Positions 51,770 through 64,000 of a stretch of 64,000 nt of DNA are shown piece after piece (the first letter of the stretch is position 1; each line of letters starts with the position of its first letter). The stretch lies in NCBI GenBank assembly GCA_026874595.1, contig JAPPUL010000059.1:20397-84396 (forward strand), read 5' to 3'. The position numbers and the translations under genes are program-made. The notes under the pieces are model-generated. The model saw only the letters and a list, made by a program, of their open reading frames with translations, did no database searches and was not told where the DNA came from. This DNA comes from Sipunculus nudus (lineage: Eukaryota > Annelida > Sipuncula > Golfingiida > Sipunculidae).

Positions 51770-53206
51770 AAGTGATTGGTGCAAAATTGAGACCTGTAGA
51801 GAGATGACAGACAAACAGACAGACATCCGCGACTGACCAACCAGCTTGCGAAAATCGAAGATTTCCGGCAAGCAATAAAGTTGTGACTGTGCCTCCGACA
51901 TGTATCGTGGTATGGCGAAAAACGGCGCGAGATTTGACGAGACTAACAATGTGACCCCTGAATGTGACTGCGAGTGTCAGCCGCTATCCAGCGCTGCAAA
52001 CCATGTGTCTGTAGCGTGAAAAATGACAGAATTATAGGCATTTCTTTGAATGGTCACGTGTTCTCGTTTCACGAGAAACGGTGGGAGATATGACGAGACT
52101 TGCGATTGAATGGCTTAGAACTAGAGGGATGCTGTCTAACGGCAAAAACCAGACCTGTCTATCGCAAATATCAACAGAGATAGAAGCTGGAAAACTCCGA
52201 ATTTTCAGATTGTCAAGTTTTACCCCAAAATTTGGTAACCATGGTAACGGCAGCACGAAGCAACATGTGCGAAGGGATAGGCCAATGTTCCTAGTTTCAG
52301 ATACGACCAAAAAAAAAAATGGTGTCACGTTTAATATTTTTTGAGATATTGCAGAAAAATGATATGTTACAGTGTTTCAGGTACCACGCCCCCTGGTGGC
52401 TATTTCCAAAAAAATGAAAAACTGATTTCGAGATATTTATAAATAACACAAAATATATCAATTTCAAAGCCATTGTTAAAAAAATGCAACCTGTAGGTCA
52501 TATTTAATGAAATCTCGAAGACTCTCGTTTGACGAGAAACGGTGCGAGATTTTGCAAGATTTTTGATTGGATCACCGAGAACTCACCAAGGGCTACAAGA
52601 TGCAAAAAAATTGACCTCTCCAGCATGAAAACTGACAGAGTTAGAAGCTGAAAACTGCATATTTTCAAAATTAAAAAGTTTTACCCCAAAAATAGAAAAA
52701 TCTGGCAATAGCGCACTTTGGCAACTATGCGCCAAAATAAGCCCATGGACCCCAGTTGAAGGGTGCTGCGATGGAAATGGCCCAATGTTTAATAGTTCTG
52801 GAGGTATAGCACCAAAACAAATTTTCATGTTTTTTCATCTGCAACGCCCCCTGGCGGCCATTTCCAAAATCTGGAAAAACAATTTCGAGATATTCTTGTG
52901 TTACATAAAATATCTCAGAATCAGTACGATTGCTGCAGATTTGAAAAATATCACGAAATCCCATGATTCCTCCCCAAGAAAATGTAACCATGGTAACGGC
53001 AAATTTAAGTGAGCTACATGTCAAAAGAAAGGCCTTGGAATGCCGATTAAAATGAGCCATGTCTGAAGTGGCTACGACGAATGGTAATGGAGATATGAAG
53101 AAAAGAGCACTTTAGGAACTTTTGATGACCTTGACCTTTGACCTATATTGACCAAAAACAATAGGCTTCTTGCATTTTAGATTATCTATAAAGTGTGTAA
53201 GTTTGA
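51770..53206 (+). repeat. Satellite unit 37, type 1, A928 with C1306
   Basis: 1,437 bp. Has A928 (52697) without T1203, together with C1306 (53075): a mosaic of the two neighbouring subtypes. Confidence 0.98.
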
Positions 53207-54643
53207 AAGTGATTGGTGCAAAATTGAGACCTGTAGAGAGATGACAGACAAACAGACAGACATCCGCGACTGACCAACCAGCTTGCGAAAATCGAAGATT
53301 TCCGGCAAGCAATAAAGTTGTGACTGTGCCTCCGACATGTATCGTGGTATGGCGAAAAACGGCGCGAGATTTGACGAGACTAACAATGTGACCCCTGAAT
53401 GTGACTGCGAGTGTCAGCCGCTATCCAGCGCTGCAAACCATGTGTCTGTAGCGTGAAAAATGACAGAATTATAGGCATTTCTTTGAATGGTCACGTGTTC
53501 TCGTTTCACGAGAAACGGTGGGAGATATGACGAGACTTGCGATTGAATGGCTTAGAACTAGAGGGATGCTGTCTAACGGCAAAAACCAGACCTGTCTATC
53601 GCAAATATCAACAGAGATAGAAGCTGGAAAACTCCGAATTTTCAGATTGTCAAGTTTTACCCCAAAATTTGGTAACCATGGTAACGGCAGCACGAAGCAA
53701 CATGTGCGAAGGGATAGGCCAATGTTCCTAGTTTCAGATACGACCAAAAAAAAAAATGGTGTCACGTTTAATATTTTTTGAGATATTGCAGAAAAATGAT
53801 ATGTTACAGTGTTTCAGGTACCACGCCCCCTGGTGGCTATTTCCAAAAAAATGAAAAACTGATTTCGAGATATTTATAAATAACACAAAATATATCAATT
53901 TCAAAGCCATTGTTAAAAAAATGCAACCTGTAGGTCATATTTAATGAAATCTCGAAGACTCTCGTTTGACGAGAAACGGTGCGAGATTTTGCAAGATTTT
54001 TGATTGGATCACCGAGAACTCACCAAGGGCTACAAGATGCAAAAAAATTGACCTCTCCAGCATGAAAACTGACAGAGTTAGAAGCTGAAAACTGCATATT
54101 TTCAAAATTAAAAAGTTTTACCCCAAAAATAGAGAAATCTGGCAATAGCGCACTTTGGCAACTATGCGCCAAAATAAACCCATGGACCCCAGTTGAAGGG
54201 TGCTGCGATGGAAATGGCCCAATGTTTAATAGTTCTGGAGGTATAGCACCAAAACAAATTTTCATGTTTTTTCATCTGCAACGCCCCCTGGCGGCCATTT
54301 CCAAAATCTGGAAAAACAATTTCGAGATATTCTTGTGTTACATAAAATATCTCAGAATCAGTACGATTGCTGCAGATTTGAAAAATATCACGAAATCCCA
54401 TGATTCCTCCCCAAGAAAATGTAACCATGGTAACGGCAAATTTAAGTGAGCTACATGTCAAAAGAAAGGCCTTGGAATGCCGATTAAAATGAGCCATGTC
54501 TGAAGTGGCTACGACGAATGGTAATGGAGATATGAAGAAAAGAGCACTTTAGGAACTTTTGATGACCTTGACCTTTGACCTATATTGACCAAAAACAATA
54601 GGCTTCTTGCATTTTAGATTATCTATAAAGTGTGTAAGTTTGA
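53207..54643 (+). repeat. Satellite unit 38, type 1, C1306
   Basis: 1,437 bp. C1306 (54512), private G-to-A change at 54178. Confidence 0.98.
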
Positions 54644-56080
54644 AAGTGATTGGTGCAAAATTGAGACCTGTAGAGAGATGACAGACAAACAGACAGACAT
54701 CCGCGACTGACCAACCAGCTTGCGAAAATCGAAGATTTCCGGCAAGCAATAAAGTTGTGACTGTGCCTCCGACATGTATCGTGGTATGGCGAAAAACGGC
54801 GCGAGATTTGACGAGACTAACAATGTGACCCCTGAATGTGACTGCGAGTGTCAGCCGCTATCCAGCGCTGCAAACCATGTGTCTGTAGCGTGAAAAATGA
54901 CAGAATTATAGGCATTTCTTTGAATGGTCACGTGTTCTCGTTTCACGAGAAACGGTGGGAGATATGACGAGACTTGCGATTGAATGGCTTAGAACTAGAG
55001 GGATGCTGTCTAACGGCAAAAACCAGACCTGTCTATCGCAAATATCAACAGAGATAGAAGCTGGAAAACTCCGAATTTTCAGATTGTCAAGTTTTACCCC
55101 AAAATTTGGTAACCATGGTAACGGCAGCACGAAGCAACATGTGCGAAGGGATAGGCCAATGTTCCTAGTTTCAGATACGACCAAAAAAAAAAATGGTGTC
55201 ACGTTTAATATTTTTTGAGATATTGCAGAAAAATGATATGTTACAGTGTTTCAGGTACCACGCCCCCTGGTGGCTATTTCCAAAAAAATGAAAAACTGAT
55301 TTCGAGATATTTATAAATAACACAAAATATATCAATTTCAAAGCCATTGTTAAAAAAATGCAACCTGTAGGTCATATTTAATGAAATCTCGAAGACTCTC
55401 GTTTGACGAGAAACGGTGCGAGATTTTGCAAGATTTTTGATTGGATCACCGAGAACTCACCAAGGGCTACAAGATGCAAAAAAATTGACCTCTCCAGCAT
55501 GAAAACTGACAGAGTTAGAAGCTGAAAACTGCATATTTTCAAAATTAAAAAGTTTTACCCCAAAAATAGAAAAATCTGGCAATAGCGCACTTTGGCAACT
55601 ATGCGCCAAAATAAGCCCATGGACCCCAGTTGAAGGGTGCTGCGATGGAAATGGCCCAATGTTTAATAGTTCTGGAGGTATAGCACCAAAACAAATTTTC
55701 ATGTTTTTTCATCTGCAACGCCCCCTGGCGGCCATTTCCAAAATCTGGAAAAACAATTTCGAGATATTCTTGTGTTACATAAAATATCTCAGAATCAGTA
55801 CGATTGCTGCAGATTTGAAAAATATCACGAAATCCCATGATTCCTTCCCAAGAAAATGTAACCATGGTAACGGCAAATTTAAGTGAGCTACATGTCAAAA
55901 GAAAGGCCTTGGAATGCCGATTAAAATGAGCCATGTCTGAAGTGGCTATGACGAATGGTAATGGAGATATGAAGAAAAGAGCACTTTAGGAACTTTTGAT
56001 GACCTTGACCTTTGACCTATATTGACCAAAAACAATAGGCTTCTTGCATTTTAGATTATCTATAAAGTGTGTAAGTTTGA
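54644..56080 (+). repeat. Satellite unit 39, type 1, A928/T1203
   Basis: 1,437 bp. A928 (55571), T1203 (55846), T1306, but an 11-A tract where units 33 and 36 have 10: the A tract has slipped independently of the linked substitutions. Confidence 0.98.
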
Positions 56081-57516
56081 AAGTGATTGGTGCAAAATTG
56101 AGACCTGTAGAGAGATGACAGACAAACAGACAGACATCCGCGACTGACCAACCAGCTTGCGAAAATCGAAGATTTCCGGCAAGCAATAAAGTTGTGACTG
56201 TGCCTCCGACATGTATCGTGGTATGGCGAAAAACGGCGCGAGATTTGACGAGACTAACAATGTGACCCCTGAATGTGACTGCGAGTGTCAGCCGCTATCC
56301 AGCGCTGCAAACCATGTGTCTGTAGCGTGAAAAATGACAGAATTATAGGCATTTCTTTGAATGGTCACGTGTTCTCGTTTCACGAGAAACGGTGGGAGAT
56401 ATGACGAGACTTGCGATTGAATGGCTTAGAACTAGAGGGATGCTGTCTAACGGCAAAAACCAGACCTGTCTATCGCAAATATCAACAGAGATAGAAGCTG
56501 GAAAACTCCGAATTTTCAGATTGTCAAGTTTTACCCCAAAATTTGGTAACCATGGTAACGGCAGCACGAAGCAACATGTGCGAAGGGATAGGCCAATGTT
56601 CCTAGTTTCAGATACGACCAAAAAAAAAATGGTGTCACGTTTAATATTTTTTGAGATATTGCAGAAAAATGATATGTTACAGTGTTTCAGGTACCACGCC
56701 CCCTGGTGGCTATTTCCAAAAAAATGAAAAACTGATTTCGAGATATTTATAAATAACACAAAATATATCAATTTCAAAGCCATTGTTAAAAAAATGCAAC
56801 CTGTAGGTCATATTTAATGAAATCTCGAAGACTCTCGTTTGACGAGAAACGGTGCGAGATTTTGCAAGATTTTTGATTGGATCACCGAGAACTCACCAAG
56901 GGCTACAAGATGCAAAAAAATTGACCTCTCCAGCATGAAAACTGACAGAGTTAGAAGCTGAAAACTGCATATTTTCAAAATTAAAAAGTTTTACCCCAAA
57001 AATAGAGAAATCTGGCAATAGCGCACTTTGGCAACTATGCGCCAAAATAAGCCCATGGACCCCAGTTGAAGGGTGCTGCGATGGAAATGGCCCAATGTTT
57101 AATAGTTCTGGAGGTATAGCACCAAAACAAATTTTCATGTTTTTTCATCTGCAACGCCCCCTGGCGGCCATTTCCAAAATCTGGAAAAACAATTTCGAGA
57201 TATTCTTGTGTTACATAAAATATCTCAGAATCAGTACGATTGCTGCAGATTTGAAAAATATCACGAAATCCCATGATTCCTCCCCAAGAAAATGTAACCA
57301 TGGTAACGGCAAATTTAAGTGAGCTACATGTCAAAAGAAAGGCCTTGGAATGCCGATTAAAATGAGCCATGTCTGAAGTGGCTATGACGAATGGTAATGG
57401 AGATATGAAGAAAAGAGCACTTTAGAAACTTTTGATGACCTTGACCTTTGACCTATATTGACCAAAAACAATAGGCTTCTTGCATTTTAGATTATCTATA
57501 AAGTGTGTAAGTTTGA
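56081..57516 (+). repeat. Satellite unit 40, type 1
   Basis: 1,436 bp. Ten-A tract, T1306, private G-to-A change at 57426 just upstream of the TGACCT cluster. Confidence 0.98.
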
Positions 57517-58957
57517 AAGTGATTGGTGCAAAATTGAGACCTGTAGAGAGATGACAGACAAACAGACAGACATCCGCGACTGACCAACCAGCTTGCGAAA
57601 ATCGAAGATTTCCGGCAAGCAATAAAGTTGTGACTGTGCCTCCGACATGTATCGTGGTATGGCGAAAAACGGCGCGAGATTTGACGAGACTAACAATGTG
57701 ACCCCTGAATGTGACTGTGAGTGTCAGCCGCTATCCAGCGCTGCAAACCATGTGTCTGTAGCGTGAAAAATGACAGAATTATAGGCATTTCTTTGAATGG
57801 TCACGTGTTCTCGTTTCACGAGAAACGGTGGGAGATATGACGAGACTTGCGATTGAATGGCTTAGAACTAGAGGGATGCTGTCTAACGGCAAAAACCAGA
57901 CCTGTCTATCGCAAATATCAACAGAGATAGAAGCTGGAAAACTCCGAATTTTCAGATTGTCAAGTTTTACCCCAAAATTTGGTAACCATGGTAACGGCAG
58001 CACGAAGCAACATGTGCGAAGGGATAGGCCAATGTTCCTAGTTTCAGATACGACCAAAAAAAAAATGGTGTCACGTTTAATATTTTTTGAGATATTGCAG
58101 AAAAATGATATGTTACAGTGTTTCAGGTACCACGCCCCCTGGTGGCTATTTCCAAAAAAATGAAAAACTGATTTCGAGATATTTATAAATAACACAAAAT
58201 ATATCAATTTCAAAGCCATTGTTAAAAAAATGCAACCTGTAGGTCATATTTAATGAAATCTCGAAGACTCTCGTTTGACGAGAAACGGTGCGAGATTTTG
58301 CAAGATTTTTGATTGGATCACCGAGAACTCACCAAGGGCTACAAGATGCAAAAAAATTGACCTCTCCAGCATGAAAACTGACAGAGTTAGAAGCTGAAAA
58401 CTGCATATTTTCAAAATTAAAAAGTTTTACCCCAAAAATAGAGAAATCTGGCAATAGCGCACTTTGGCAACTATGCGCCAAAATAAGCCCATGGACCCCA
58501 GTTGAAGGGTGCTGCGATGGAAATGGCCCAATGTTTAATAGTTCTGGAGGTATAGCACCAAAACAAATTTTCATGTTTTTTCATCTGCAACGCCCCCTGG
58601 CGGCCATTTCCAAAATCTGGAAAAACAATTTCGAGATATTCTTGTGTTACATAAAATATCTCAGAATCAGTACGATTGCTGCAGATTTGAAAAATATCAC
58701 GAAATCCCATGATTCCTCCCCAAGAAAATGTAACCATGGTAACGGCAAATTTAAGTGAGCTACATGTCAAAGAAAGGCCTTGGAATGCCGATTAAAATGA
58801 GCCATGTCTGAAGTGGCTATGACGAATGGTAATGGAGATATGAAGAAAAGAGCACTTTAGGAACTTTTGATGACCTTGACCTTGACCTTTGACCTATATT
58901 GACCAAAAACAATAGGCTTCTTGCATTTTAGATTATCTATAAAGTGTGTAAGTTTGA
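57517..58957 (+). repeat. Satellite unit 41, type 1, T202
   Basis: 1,441 bp. T202 (57718), 10-A tract, AAA deletion, four TGACCT. Starts a run of three units with the AAA deletion. Confidence 0.98.
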
Positions 58958-60392
58958 AAGTGATTGGTGCAAAATTGAGACCTGTAGAGAGATGACAGAC
59001 AAACAGACAGACATCCGCGACTGACCAACCAGCTTGCGAAAACCGAAGATTTCCGGCAAGCAATAAAGTTGTGACTGTGCCTCCGACATGTATCGTGGTA
59101 TGGCGAAAAACGGCGCGAGATTTGACGAGACTAACAATGTGACCCCTGAATGTGACTGTGAGTGTCAGCCGCTATCCAGCGCTGCAAACCATGTGTCTGT
59201 AGCGTGAAAAATGACAGAATTATAGGCATTTCTTTGAATGGTCACGTGTTCTCGTTTCACGAGAAACGGTGGGAGATATGACGAGACTTGCGATTGAATG
59301 GCTTAGAACTAGAGGGATGCTGTCTAACGGCAAAAACCAGACCTGTCTATCGCAAATATCAACAGAGATAGAAGCTGGAAAACTCCGAATTTTCAGATTG
59401 TCAAGTTTTACCCCAAAATTTGGTAACCATGGTAACGGCAGCACGAAGCAACATGTGCGAAGGGATAGGCCAATGTTCCTAGTTTCAGATACGACCAAAA
59501 AAAAAATGGTGTCACGTTTAATATTTTTTGAGATATTGCAGAAAAATGATATGTTACAGTGTTTCAGGTACCACGCCCCCTGGTGGCTATTTCCAAAAAA
59601 ATGAAAAACTGATTTCGAGATATTTATAAATAACACAAAATATATCAATTTCAAAGCCATTGTTAAAAAAATGCAACCTGTAGGTCATATTTAATGAAAT
59701 CTCGAAGACTCTCGTTTGACGAGAAACGGTGCGAGATTTTGCAAGATTTTTGATTGGATCACCGAGAACTCACCAAGGGCTACAAGATGCAAAAAAATTG
59801 ACCTCTCCAGCATGAAAACTGACAGAGTTAGAAGCTGAAAACTGCATATTTTCAAAATTAAAAAGTTTTACCCCAAAAATAGAGAAATCTGGCAATAGCG
59901 CACTTTGGCAACTATGCGCCAAAATAAGCCCATGGACCCCAGTTGAAGGGTGCTGCGATGGAAATGGCCCAATGTTTAATAGTTCTGGAGGTATAGCACC
60001 AAAACAAATTTTCATGTTTTTTCATCTGCAACGCCCCCTGGCGGCCATTTCCAAAATCTGGAAAAACAATTTCGAGATATTCTTGTGTTACATAAAATAT
60101 CTCAGAATCAGTACGATTGCTGCAGATTTGAAAAATATCACGAAATCCCATGATTCCTCCCCAAGAAAATGTAACCATGGTAACGGCAAATTTAAGTGAG
60201 CTACATGTCAAAGAAAGGCCTTGGAATGCCGATTAAAATGAGCCATGTCTGAAGTGGCTATGACGAATGGTAATGGAGATATGAAGAAAAGAGCACTTTA
60301 GGAACTTTTGATGACCTTGACCTTTGACCTATATTGACCAAAAACAATAGGCTTCTTGCATTTTAGATTATCTATAAAGTGTGTAAGTTTGA
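58958..60392 (+). repeat. Satellite unit 42, type 1, C86 and T202
   Basis: 1,435 bp. C86 (59043) and T202 (59159), 10-A tract, AAA deletion: unit 30's marker set except for three TGACCT instead of four. Confidence 0.98.
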
Positions 60393-61828
60393 AAGTGATT
60401 GGTGCAAAATTGAGACCTGTAGAGAGATGACAGACAAACAGACAGACATCCGCGACTGACCAACCAGCTTGCGAAAATCGAAGATTTCCGGCAAGCAATA
60501 AAGTTGTGACTGTGCCTCCGACATGTATCGTGGTATGGCGAAAAACGGCGCGAGATTTGACGAGACTAACAATGTGACCCCTGAATGTGACTGCGAGTGT
60601 CAGCCGCTATCCAGCGCTGCAAACCATGTGTCTGTAGCGTGAAAAATGACAGAATTATAGGCATTTCTTTGAATGGTCACGTGTTCTCGTTTCACGAGAA
60701 ACGGTGGGAGATATGACGAGACTTGCGATTGAATGGCTTAGAACTAGAGGGATGCTGTCTAACGGCAAAAACCAGACCTGTCTATCGCAAATATCAACAG
60801 AGATAGAAGCTGGAAAACTCCGAATTTTCAGATTGTCAAGTTTTACCCCAAAATTTGGTAACCATGGTAACGGCAGCACGAAGCAACATGTGCGAAGGGA
60901 TAGGCCAATGTTCCTAGTTTCAGATACGACCAAAAAAAAAAATGGTGTCACGTTTAATATTTTTTGAGATATTGCAGAAAAATGATATGTTACAGTGTTT
61001 CAGGTACCACGCCCCCTGGTGGCTATTTCCAAAAAAATGAAAAACTGATTTCGAGATATTTATAAATAACACAAAATATATCAATTTCAAAGCCATTGTT
61101 AAAAAAATGCAACCTGTAGGTCATATTTAATGAAATCTCGAAGACTCTCGTTTGACGAGAAACGGTGCGAGATTTTGCAAGATTTTTGATTGGATCACCG
61201 AGAACTCACCAAGGGCTACAAGATGCAAAAAAATTGACCTCTCCAGCATGAAAACTGACAGAGTTAGAAGCTGAAAACTGCATATTTTCAAAATTAAAAA
61301 GTTTTACCCCAAAAATAGAGAAATCTGGCAATAGCGCACTTTGGCAACTATGCGCCAAAATAAGCCCATGGACCCCAGTTGAAGGGTGCTGCGATGGAAA
61401 TGGCCCAATGTTTAATAGTTCTGGAGGTATAGCACCAAAACAAATTTTCATGTTTTTTCATCTGCAACGCCCCCTGGCGGCCATTTCCAAAATCTGGAAA
61501 AACAATTTCGAGATATTCTTGTGTTACATAAAATATCTCAGAATCAGTACGATTGCTGCAGATTTGAAAAATATCACGAAATCCCATGATTCCTCCCCAA
61601 GAAAATGTAACCATGGTAACGGCAAATTTAAGTGAGCTACATGTCAAAGAAAGGCCTTGGAATGCCGATTAAAATGAGCCATGTCTGAAGTGGCTATGAC
61701 GAATGGTAATGGAGATATGAAGAAAAGAGCACTTTAGGAACTTTTGATGACCTTGACCTTTGACCTATATTGACCAAAAACAATAGGCTTCTTGCATTTT
61801 AGATTATCTATAAAGTGTGTAAGTTTGA
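60393..61828 (+). repeat. Satellite unit 43, type 1, 1-bp deletion
   Basis: 1,436 bp. Eleven-A tract, AAA deletion, three TGACCT. Confidence 0.98.
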
Positions 61829-63265
61829 AAGTGATTGGTGCAAAATTGAGACCTGTAGAGAGATGACAGACAAACAGACAGACATCCGCGACTGACCAAC
61901 CAGCTTGCGAAAATCGAAGATTTCCGGCAAGCAATAAAGTTGTGACTGTGCCTCCGACATGTATCGTGGTATGGCGAAAAACGGCGCGAGATTTGACGAG
62001 ACTAACAATGTGACCCCTGAATGTGACTGCGAGTGTCAGCCGCTATCCAGCGCTGCAAACCATGTGTCTGTAGCGTGAAAAATGACAGAATTATAGGCAT
62101 TTCTTTGAATGGTCACGTGTTCTCGTTTCACGAGAAACGGTGGGAGATATGACGAGACTTGCGATTGAATGGCTTAGAACTAGAGGGATGCTGTCTAACG
62201 GCAAAAACCAGACCTGTCTATCGCAAATATCAACAGAGATAGAAGCTGGAAAACTCCGAATTTTCAGATTGTCAAGTTTTACCCCAAAATTTGGTAACCA
62301 TGGTAACGGCAGCACGAAGCAACATGTGCGAAGGGATAGGCCAATGTTCCTAGTTTCAGATACGACCAAAAAAAAAAATGGTGTCACGTTTAATATTTTT
62401 TGAGATATTGCAGAAAAATGATATGTTACAGTGTTTCAGGTACCACGCCCCCTGGTGGCTATTTCCAAAAAAATGAAAAACTGATTTCGAGATATTTATA
62501 AATAACACAAAATATATCAATTTCAAAGCCATTGTTAAAAAAATGCAACCTGTAGGTCATATTTAATGAAATCTCGAAGACTCTCGTTTGACGAGAAACG
62601 GTGCGAGATTTTGCAAGATTTTTGATTGGATCACCGAGAACTCACCAAGGGCTACAAGATGCAAAAAAATTGACCTCTCCAGCATGAAAACTGACAGAGT
62701 TAGAAGCTGAAAACTGCATATTTTCAAAATTAAAAAGTTTTACCCCAAAAATAGAGAAATCTGGCAATAGCGCACTTTGGCAACTATGCGCCAAAATAAG
62801 CCCATGGACCCCAGTTGAAGGGTGCTGCGATGGAAATGGCCCAATGTTTAATAGTTCTGGAGGTATAGCACCAAAACAAATTTTCATGTTTTTTCATCTG
62901 CAACGCCCCCTGGCGGCCATTTCCAAGATCTGGAAAAACAATTTCGAGATATTCTTGTGTTACATAAAATATCTCAGAATCAGTACGGTTGCTGCAGATT
63001 TGAAAAATATCACGAAATCCCATGATTCCTCCCCAAGAAAATGTAACCATGGTAACGGCAAATTTAAGTGAGCTACATGTCAAAAGAAAGGCCTTGGAAT
63101 GCCGATTAAAATGAGCCATGTCTGAAGTGGCTATGACGAATGGTAATGGAGATATGAAGAAAAGAGCACTTTAGGAACTTTTGATGACCTTGACCTTTGA
63201 CCTATATTGACCAAAAACAATAGGCTTCTTGCATTTTAGATTATCTATAAAGTGTGTAAGTTTGA
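61829..63265 (+). repeat. Satellite unit 44, type 2
   Basis: 1,437 bp. AGATCT and G1160 present; returns to type 2 after thirteen units (31 to 44). Confidence 0.98.
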
Positions 63266-64000
63266 AAGTGATTGGTGCAAAATTGAGACCTGTAGAGAGA
63301 TGACAGACAAACAGACAGACATCCGCGACTGACCAACCAGCTTGCGAAAATCGAAGATTTCCGGCAAGCAATAAAGTTGTGACTGTGCCTCCGACATGTA
63401 TCGTGGTATGGCGAAAAACGGCGCGAGATTTGACGAGACTAACAATGTGACCCCTGAATGTGACTGCGAGTGTCAGCCGCTATCCAGCGCTGCAAACCAT
63501 GTGTCTGTAGCGTGAAAAATGACAGAATTATAGGCATTTCTTTGAATGGTCACGTGTTCTCGTTTCACGAGAAACGGTGGGAGATATGACGAGACTTGCG
63601 ATTGAATGGCTTAGAACTAGAGGGATGCTGTCTAACGGCAAAAACCAGACCTGTCTATCGCAAATATCAACAGAGATAGAAGCTGGAAAACTCCGAATTT
63701 TCAGATTGTCAAGTTTTACCCCAAAATTTGGTAACCATGGTAACGGCAGCACGAAGCAACATGTGCGAAGGGATAGGCCAATGTTCCTAGTTTCAGATAC
63801 GACCAAAAAAAAAAATGGTGTCACGTTTAATATTTTTTGAGATATTGCAGAAAAATGATATGTTACAGTGTTTCAGGTACCACGCCCCCTGGTGGCTATT
63901 TCCAAAAAAATGAAAAACTGATTTCGAGATATTTATAAATAACACAAAATATATCAATTTCAAAGCCATTGTTAAAAAAATGCAACCTGTAGGTCATATT
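63266..64000 (+). repeat. Satellite unit 45, partial at window end
   Basis: First 735 bp of a unit with an 11-A tract; cut by the window edge before the type 1/type 2 markers, so its type is unknown. It still includes the first CTCF-like site (63880-63898). Confidence 0.98.

Larger units (their letters stand above)
1..64000. repeat. Complex satellite array, ~1,437-bp unit, 44.5 copies, fills window
   Basis: Head-to-tail copies of one unit cover the window from first to last base; both ends fall inside a unit, so the true array is longer. I phase units at AAGTGATTGG, which opens the window and recurs at 1438, 2876, 4320 and so on to 63266. Copies look more than 99% identical by eye. Marker positions used in the unit entries refer to unit 1: T86/C, C202/T, A tract 540-550, CAAAGCC 696-702, G928/A, C1041/A, A1099/G, A1160/G, C1203/T, AAAA 1254-1257 (one A lost in some units), T1306/C, and TGACCT x3 or x4 at 1357-1375. 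Type 1 is A1099/A1160. Type 2 is G1099/G1160, which makes an AGATCT site. No gene is supported anywhere in the array. Confidence 0.99.

Noticed and set aside
1-64000. CRISPR array or bacterial repeat region
   Set aside because: The unit is 1.4 kb with no short repeat and variable spacer pattern, no cas genes and no bacterial-style coding density.
1-64000. Integrated virus or autonomous transposon inside the array
   Set aside because: All unit lengths add up with known small indels, leaving no room for an insertion, and no transposase, polymerase, capsid or integrase reading frame exists.

Overview
The whole 64,000-base window is one uninterrupted head-to-tail tandem array of a complex satellite. 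The unit is about 1,437 bp (range 1,435-1,444), giving 44 complete units and a 735-bp partial unit in this phase. There is no unique flanking sequence at either end, no inserted mobile element, no RNA gene and no protein gene that I can support. Every unit length is explained by a few small indels: an A tract of 10-12, three or four TGACCT hexamers, a 1-bp AAAA/AAA change and a single 7-bp deletion. No foreign sequence is therefore hidden inside the array.

Organism: almost certainly an animal nuclear genome, from a long-read assembly. The reasons are the megasatellite layout, the absence of coding sequence in 64 kb, and a unit segment (TGACCT run followed by an ACAGACA-rich stretch) of a kind I associate, from memory only, with interspersed repeats of marine invertebrates. 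CpG is not visibly depleted, which fits an invertebrate better than a heavily methylated vertebrate genome. The species cannot be named from this sequence.

Unit anatomy (unit 1 coordinates): a transposon-like tail runs across the unit junction (about 1344-1437, then 1-60). It is followed by a 28-nt hairpin (76-103), a truncated module D (147-275), full module A (292-753), diverged module B (754-1175), a module C fragment (1200-1290) and then the tail again. A, B, C and D are old, diverged copies of one ancestral element, so the unit is itself an ancient multimer amplified much later. Each unit carries two CTCF-like motifs, two RFX X-box-like palindromes, one CACGTG and one cluster of TGACCT nuclear-receptor half-sites.

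Array layout: units differ by few linked variants. Type 1 (A at 1099 and 1160) fills units 1-7. Units 8-13 alternate between types. Type 2 (G/G, creating AGATCT) forms a nearly uniform block in units 14-25. Units 26-31 alternate. A type 1 subgroup with a period-3 pattern fills units 32-40, type 1 with the 1-bp deletion fills units 41-43, and unit 44 is type 2. Shared rare variants reveal duplications of blocks 3, 12 and 13 units apart, the signature of recent unequal exchange or gene conversion. The most interesting hypothesis is that this satellite is a dense, one-way array of about 89 CTCF-like and 89 X-box-like sites. It rests on motif reading only.
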